The notes below the pieces were generated by a model, which saw only the letters and a list, made by a program, of their open reading frames with translations, was not told the DNA's origin and did no database searches. A stretch of 64,000 bases of DNA from NCBI GenBank assembly GCA_945910005.1, contig OX246739.1, forward strand, positions 37,582,608-37,646,607, read 5' to 3'. Position numbers and translations under genes: made by a program. Below are positions 58,401 to 64,000 of this stretch, one piece after another. This DNA comes from Isoperla grammatica. Its lineage: Eukaryota; Arthropoda; Insecta; Plecoptera; Perlodidae. The first letter of the stretch is position 1. Every line of letters starts with the position of its first letter.

Positions 58401-59037
58401 AACCTAGTCAACTCTTTTAAGTCGCATACATTTTGTGTAGTCTTCATTCGAATTAAGACTATACCGAAGCAGTAATAAACCAACATGATCAACGAGCCAC
58501 ACAAAATTACTGTTAATGATATACTATGTATTATTGTTAATTTTCAACACGTTTTAAGTCGTAGGCGTGTTGTGCAACTCAGGACAGTAATTGTGAGGAA
58601 AATGCGTTACGTGGCGTCATTTGCGATTCTACTACTTCTGCTATAAACATCTATAGGCTACATTGCTGCCATTTCAATTAATTGTTAAATATAGAATGTT
58701 TGAATGAAAGCACATAACGGGAAATAGTTTTTTAATACTTACTACTTATATCAAATAACAATTCAATTCTACCATCGATTGTTTGAAGTGAAACCGTTAC
58801 TTTTACGATTTGGTTTTTAATGTATTTCCTAATATTTGGTCAAAGTATTTTTGTTATCTTTATATTATGCTGCGACATATTGTGTACAAATATGGCACAT
58901 GTATTTTCTCAAATATTTGTAAAACTGTATATTAAACGTGTAGGTGATTATGTGATTCGGACAGGTATACACGTCGCTCAAAATTTGTGCCTTTGTATCA
59001 ATCCAATTTCTAACATACCAACACATTGAAAACCCAT

Positions 59038-59102
59038 TAAATGATGGGAATCGAACTCGCATCCTCTCATCAGAGAGTCAATAACTCAAGTCGCCAAGGG
59101 AG
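59038..59102 (-). mobile_element. tRNA-like element (SINE head or tRNA pseudogene)
   Basis: The minus strand has TTGGCGACTTGAG (box A-like), a possible anticodon arm CTCTC...GAGAG, and GCGAGTTCGATTCCCATC (box B). The acceptor stem is not paired. Confidence 0.4.
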
Positions 59103-59423
59103 AAAGTTTGAGCAGAAGCGCCGCCACATCCGACCAAGACCTGACCCACTGTTGAGCGGGTCAACAGCAAAACAAAACAATTTTAATGAAGGTATTATTC
59201 AACTTCAATTAAGCTAGCTATGGATCCTGTAATTTGTTCTCAGAGAGATGATTGGCAAGTGGACGGGCCGAGCCGGCAATCATGTAATGAACATGCGAGG
59301 GGTATGACGCGCGCTTCACGCGTTTAGCTGCTCAGCGGCTCTTGGGTGGCAACAAACAGCGCGCGCAGAGCTTTAGTTTTGACCCTGCCAGAGTAATAAG
59401 TATAGTAATGTGATAACAACAAT

Positions 59424-59587
<164 letters not shown>

Positions 59588-59959
59588 TAAAAGTTATAAA
59601 AATAGAAAAATCATAACATTAATAAAAATAAATATAAATAAATTGTGATAATAATTATAATATTAATGAAAATATAAACAATAATAATGATAATATAACT
59701 TTTTTAATGTATTTCATTATACTCATGACAGAGTCATGAATCATTCATAAATCTGGATAACATTTCAAAACTTGAAAGGTTTTTATGAATCCACCGATAT
59801 AAAAAGCAATACTAAACAATTCGATAATGACAAATTAAAAGAGAAAACTGTGTCCCCCTCTAGTAAACCGGTCACCCCTTGTACAAACTAGAGAGGCACT
59901 TGAACTGACCATGCAGACAGAACACATCTGTGCCATTACACATTACACAATACTACATC

Positions 59960-60760
59960 TTCGTCAATTCGGCGGCATCGGCACCAATTAAATATCTATC
60001 CCGTTTAATTTGGAAAAGCCCACATCAATTTACTAACTTCGACACATTCGTTAAAACGAGCTTTATAAAGTAAAACAGGTCCGCCAATCTAGACCACACA
60101 CATTGCGGCTATCTACAACACTGAATGCAGGTCGTTTTTTGTACATTTGTGCATCAAGTGTCACTGTTCCATAATAGCTAATCAATTATATCTTTAATGC
60201 GGCTCTAATGAATACGTCTAAATGGTTTTTTCCATTCATATTTCAAAGCCAGGGCGTAATTGCATATTAGCTTAATAACCGTAGGCTGGTAGTGGATAGC
60301 TTAGATCGGAATCACATCGTGTTTACAAGTTAATCGCGGTAATCTCATTCTCTTTACCCACGCGACTCAAGAAAACAGCTTCCGACTATATCCATCATTA
60401 CGCTACCCACTCGATTCAATTAATCGAATTTAAATCAAACAACCCATAAACAATCTCGCTACGAGTAATTCTTTGATCTGATGTAATTATAGTAAAAGAC
60501 CTATCATTTGACGGGCGTGGCATCCCCGCATCAATACGTTCGGCCAATGGGCGACGATTTACTCTGCATTCGATCTATCGTTACATCTTGACGGTCCTCC
60601 GCGGGCTGGATCCATGTCGGCTTATCATTAGCACAAGCATTATCCTCTAGCTATCGGCTCGAGATACAATAACATGACCATCTGTCATGGTGTTTCTTCG
60701 TGACGCAGCCACAGTCGTCTCGATTCGCCTCATTACTTGCACAAGTGTTACTAACGGCGC
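59960..60760. promoter_or_regulatory. Non-repetitive motif-rich stretch, candidate distal enhancer
   Basis: Unlike its neighbours this has balanced composition and no simple repeats. It contains TAATCGAATTTAA (homeodomain-type), CCCATAAACAATC (forkhead-type), CTTTGATCT (TCF/LEF-type) and several GATAAG-like or CTATCG words. It reads like a conserved non-coding element; conservation could not be tested. Confidence 0.2.
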
Positions 60761-61746
60761 AGAACCTCACGTTCAATAGGATTGTTTGAACAGTTTGAGT
60801 AGCTGTGCATTGTAACACCTGATATATTTTATAACGTAGAAATAGAAAGAGGAGATTGTACTTTGATGTTAGAAATTGGCGTGCGAAATGTTTTAGCATT
60901 TCTCTTTTGATGTTATTTTATTACATGACTATGTTGATTATTATCAATTCAATTCATACAACATTTAACTACCTTGATCCCCATATGAGCATAATTTGAC
61001 AATTAAGCTGCATTTTTCCATAAAAATGTTACTTGACAAATTAATATTAAGAAACGACTGTTCACATCATTAAATTCTATGTTTGCCTTAATATGAAATA
61101 TATTAATTACTATATTGACGCCTATATATATCATCAAAATCAAGTACTGGTAAATGTTTCGATTATAAATTATTATTTTTTTCACAAGACGATAAAATTA
61201 ATGTATTTATTATGATTTATAATGACTATTTACATCACTTTCATACATTTTGAAAATGTACACCCTTATTATTTTGTTTTCGTATTGTTTCATCATACTA
61301 CAAGTGTTATTTGCGCGGTGAATAATTGTTCTGGCCTGTTGATACATCTCAGACCAGGCGATGTAACCGGGTTGAGCGTTAGGCCCTTCCAGACGGCCGC
61401 TCGAGTCAGAAGTAGAATGTGAGAAGCGAAATGTCTGCCGGAATAAGACACAGGTTTATGGTTGTCAATCCAAACACTATCTCAGCTTGGGGTCTTGTGT
61501 TTTTGTCGTGTTGGTACCGGCTCGGTGAATGCTCTCAATTCGCGTCGGAAGGTGTTATTATTTCGCGGTGGGGCCGGCATGTTGGGAGGGGGGGCAAGGT
61601 CGGCAGAATCGTGGGCAAAAACGGGACCCCGGGCAATATGGTGCAGATCGAGAGTTGCAGAGCGGGACATTAAAAAATTCTGCAGTTTTGCATAAAAAAT
61701 AAGGGGGAATGGGCTGTGTCAGCTAGCTTTTATAGTAGATATACTA

Positions 61747-61886
61747 AGGCCCGGTTTTCCAATCGGTCATTAACGGGGCCTTTAGCTGACGGTCCGTTAT
61801 CTGCATTGGGTTGTTGGGCTACAGATTATGGACCGTCAGCTAACAGCCCCGTTAACGATCCGTTAACCGATTGAAAAACCGGGCAT
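61747..61886. mobile_element. MITE, 140 bp, near-complete palindrome
   Basis: Inverted ends GGCCCGGTTTTCCAATCGGT and its near complement. The arms extend through AACGGGGC and AGCTGACGGTCC to a short centre. TA flanks both sides (61745-61746 and 61887-61888), suggesting a TA target duplication. Non-coding. Confidence 0.8.
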
Positions 61887-64000
61887 TAGAATATTTGCAA
61901 CCCAATACTTTATAGAAAGATGACGTAACGGCAAAGTTACCGCGCAGTGGCCGAAGCCGTTACCCGATAAAACTATATTCCTTCGTTCTTTCATAATCAT
62001 GGATAATGGATATCACTATCATCATCTTTATTCTTTACCGCCTCAAAACTACACTGACGCAGGCATGGTTATGGTTGCAGTCAAAATCAGGCAGTGGTCA
62101 TTAAAGTGGGTTAGTAAGTAAATAAGTAAGATTATTCTCCGAAATAAACCAAATGTTGCAGTACAGTAGTCCTAAAACCATCGTGGTGTTTGCAGTATTA
62201 TAATATGGCAATATTACCAAAGAGGGATTATCGTCAGAGATACCAAAGGCTCAGAGCTACAATATTGCACAAATTGCATCCATAATTGCAATAATATTCA
62301 GCGACGAAATTACCCGTATAATTAACAATATTCTTTCATATGCGGAGGCCGCAGTAGAATAATACACAATTTACCTAGAGTGTAATAATTTAATAATTCA
62401 ATTACGTGGATAGTATTGCATGATTATGTACAACATCAAATGCATCGTATCCTATAATGTGCAATCTCCATCTCTCCTGTAGAAACCCGTCTATCCACGT
62501 GTGAAGACACCTTAATAATATCTACTTCTCATTATTAATAAAAGTTGTAATGTAATTCTAGGATTCATATTATGTAGTGAATGTAGAAAGATATTTTGTA
62601 TAGGGATCGTTTATCGGCCACATTTTTGAGGCACGAATTAATAATAACAAATGTATTGAAACACGGGATCGGGAATAATAAAGTAGAACCAGACCAAAAT
62701 TGAAATATTTGCAACAGACAATTCTGGATAAGCGTTGAACGAAACGACTGACAGAAAATGAGGCAGAATAGAGATCTCTTCAAAATGAACTCACGGATTG
62801 ATAGTTGTGATACCATGGAATTCAATTGTAATATGAAACGCCCTATATAGGCACTCTCTATCCAATACACCATATTTGCTGAAGGAGTTGATACTGTATT
62901 GTGTGATTATACGCAACGTGAACGCACTTTGATGTGTTTTCTGATAAATTATATTTTGGTTTGACCACGTCTTTATATGCCTCTACAATACCTCAGATGT
63001 ACATTTCTTCCGGTTTGGTTTGAATACCACCTCATTCTTCACGAATTGTTTCTCACCCTCTTGACTCCCGACCTCAGAAGCTATTTTGTTTGGTTTCGAT
63101 ATTTCGTTATTGTTCTATTGGACTGGTTCCGCCCCAGCGTTCGGTAAAAACTCACACCAGAACCAGATCCATTCCCATATATACCGACCGAATGTTGCGG
63201 TTACAAACTTTGCGGTATGGCTTGGCGCCTAATTGAATCGCAATTTGCCATTTCGTGCAGCTGTAAATCGATTATTGCCGTATTGAAATCAACGAAATTG
63301 ATAGCGGCTTTTTACTATCGCATGTTATAGTGTGTTGCCCTAGGCGGGTTAGACGTAGAACGGGTTTCTGAATTATGCACTCAACTTAAAATGCATTTAG
63401 GGATTTAAGATGGTAATGTCTTCAACAACTCGTCGTTGTAAATTAAAATAAACGCTATTAAACAATGTCGTTGCTGCCAATAACGTGTATACCCTCTCTC
63501 TCGCACTTTCTAATTCAATGTTTGTTCTTTGTCGTCACCGTAAATGATGTTATTACTGTAATTCGTGTGGACGCCTCAGTAGCTATGTACTTGTTAAATG
63601 GCAAGTGAACACGATAAAATCATTGCCACTCCCTCTCAACAAATCGGCAACTCCCAAGTCCCTATACTTGCAATAGGCCTACAGCGACGTACCAGCTACT
63701 CTATGTTTACTTCTATAATAGTCTGTATTTATTGCCATTTGAATTATCACTACTGTCATATTGTAAAACATGAATTTCTCAATTAAAATATAATTGTTAG
63801 TGTGGCCATCTTTATATAATATTGCCCTGTCATGTTCACATTTCTACAATCATTGAGGCCACCTGCACAGTAGTTTTGATTTAGTTGTTCAAAACGTATG
63901 ATAGCTTTGTTGTGATTGATAGTAACTGTTGTATTTATAGTACGGTCATATTTCTATGTTAATTGTGTTTAAAATAAAATAATTATACATCTTATAATAT

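Overview
The window is animal nuclear DNA: A+T-rich, with GT-AG introns, SINE, LINE and MITE debris, and GC-rich exons. Its one clearly recognisable gene is on the + strand, an arthropod-type obscurin (Unc-89), the giant Ig/FN3 protein of the muscle M-line. The species cannot be fixed from the sequence. Insect or crustacean is the best reading, because FN3 and Ig signatures such as RVTPRNRYGWGES, FTMRLRDRRVQ, LVVDKGIRAY and WHRDGVRLRPSR match what I remember of insect Unc-89. No alignment was run.

Layout, 1-32404: fifteen phase-consistent exons (2901 nt, 967 codons, no in-frame stop) encode a Ser/Arg-rich tail, four Ig domains, an Arg-rich linker, one FN3 domain, three more Ig domains and the first half of an eighth. 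The window opens inside an exon. Neither the SH3-DH-PH region nor the kinases are present. The introns carry a 2.9-kb fold-back element with 1.24-kb inverted arms (595-3497), a LINE remnant, tRNA-derived SINEs, several MITEs and homopolymer runs. A 97-bp minisatellite (17797-18603) has copied the 3' splice site and the start of the FN3 exon about eight times.

Layout, 32405-64000: I recognise no further exon, although the eighth Ig domain is only half encoded. This is either one very large intron or, after the 200-N gap at 38955-39154, sequence joined from elsewhere. Its most striking part is 41.1-42.8 kb. There an ATATT satellite is followed by 12 perfect TGACGTCA (CRE) octamers in a 40-44-bp repeat, then a TATA-less Inr+DPE core promoter at +1 = 41895. 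A second array follows with eight perfect MEF2 consensus sites, four of its units also carrying a CAGGTG E-box, and then strong 5' splice donors. A separate CRE/CArG/E-box cluster lies at 36039-36082.

Working idea (inference): the long intron holds an internal muscle promoter for a shorter 3' isoform of the obscurin gene. Nematode and vertebrate obscurin genes make kinase-containing short isoforms. The rest of the region is repeats, transposon remnants and unique non-coding DNA.
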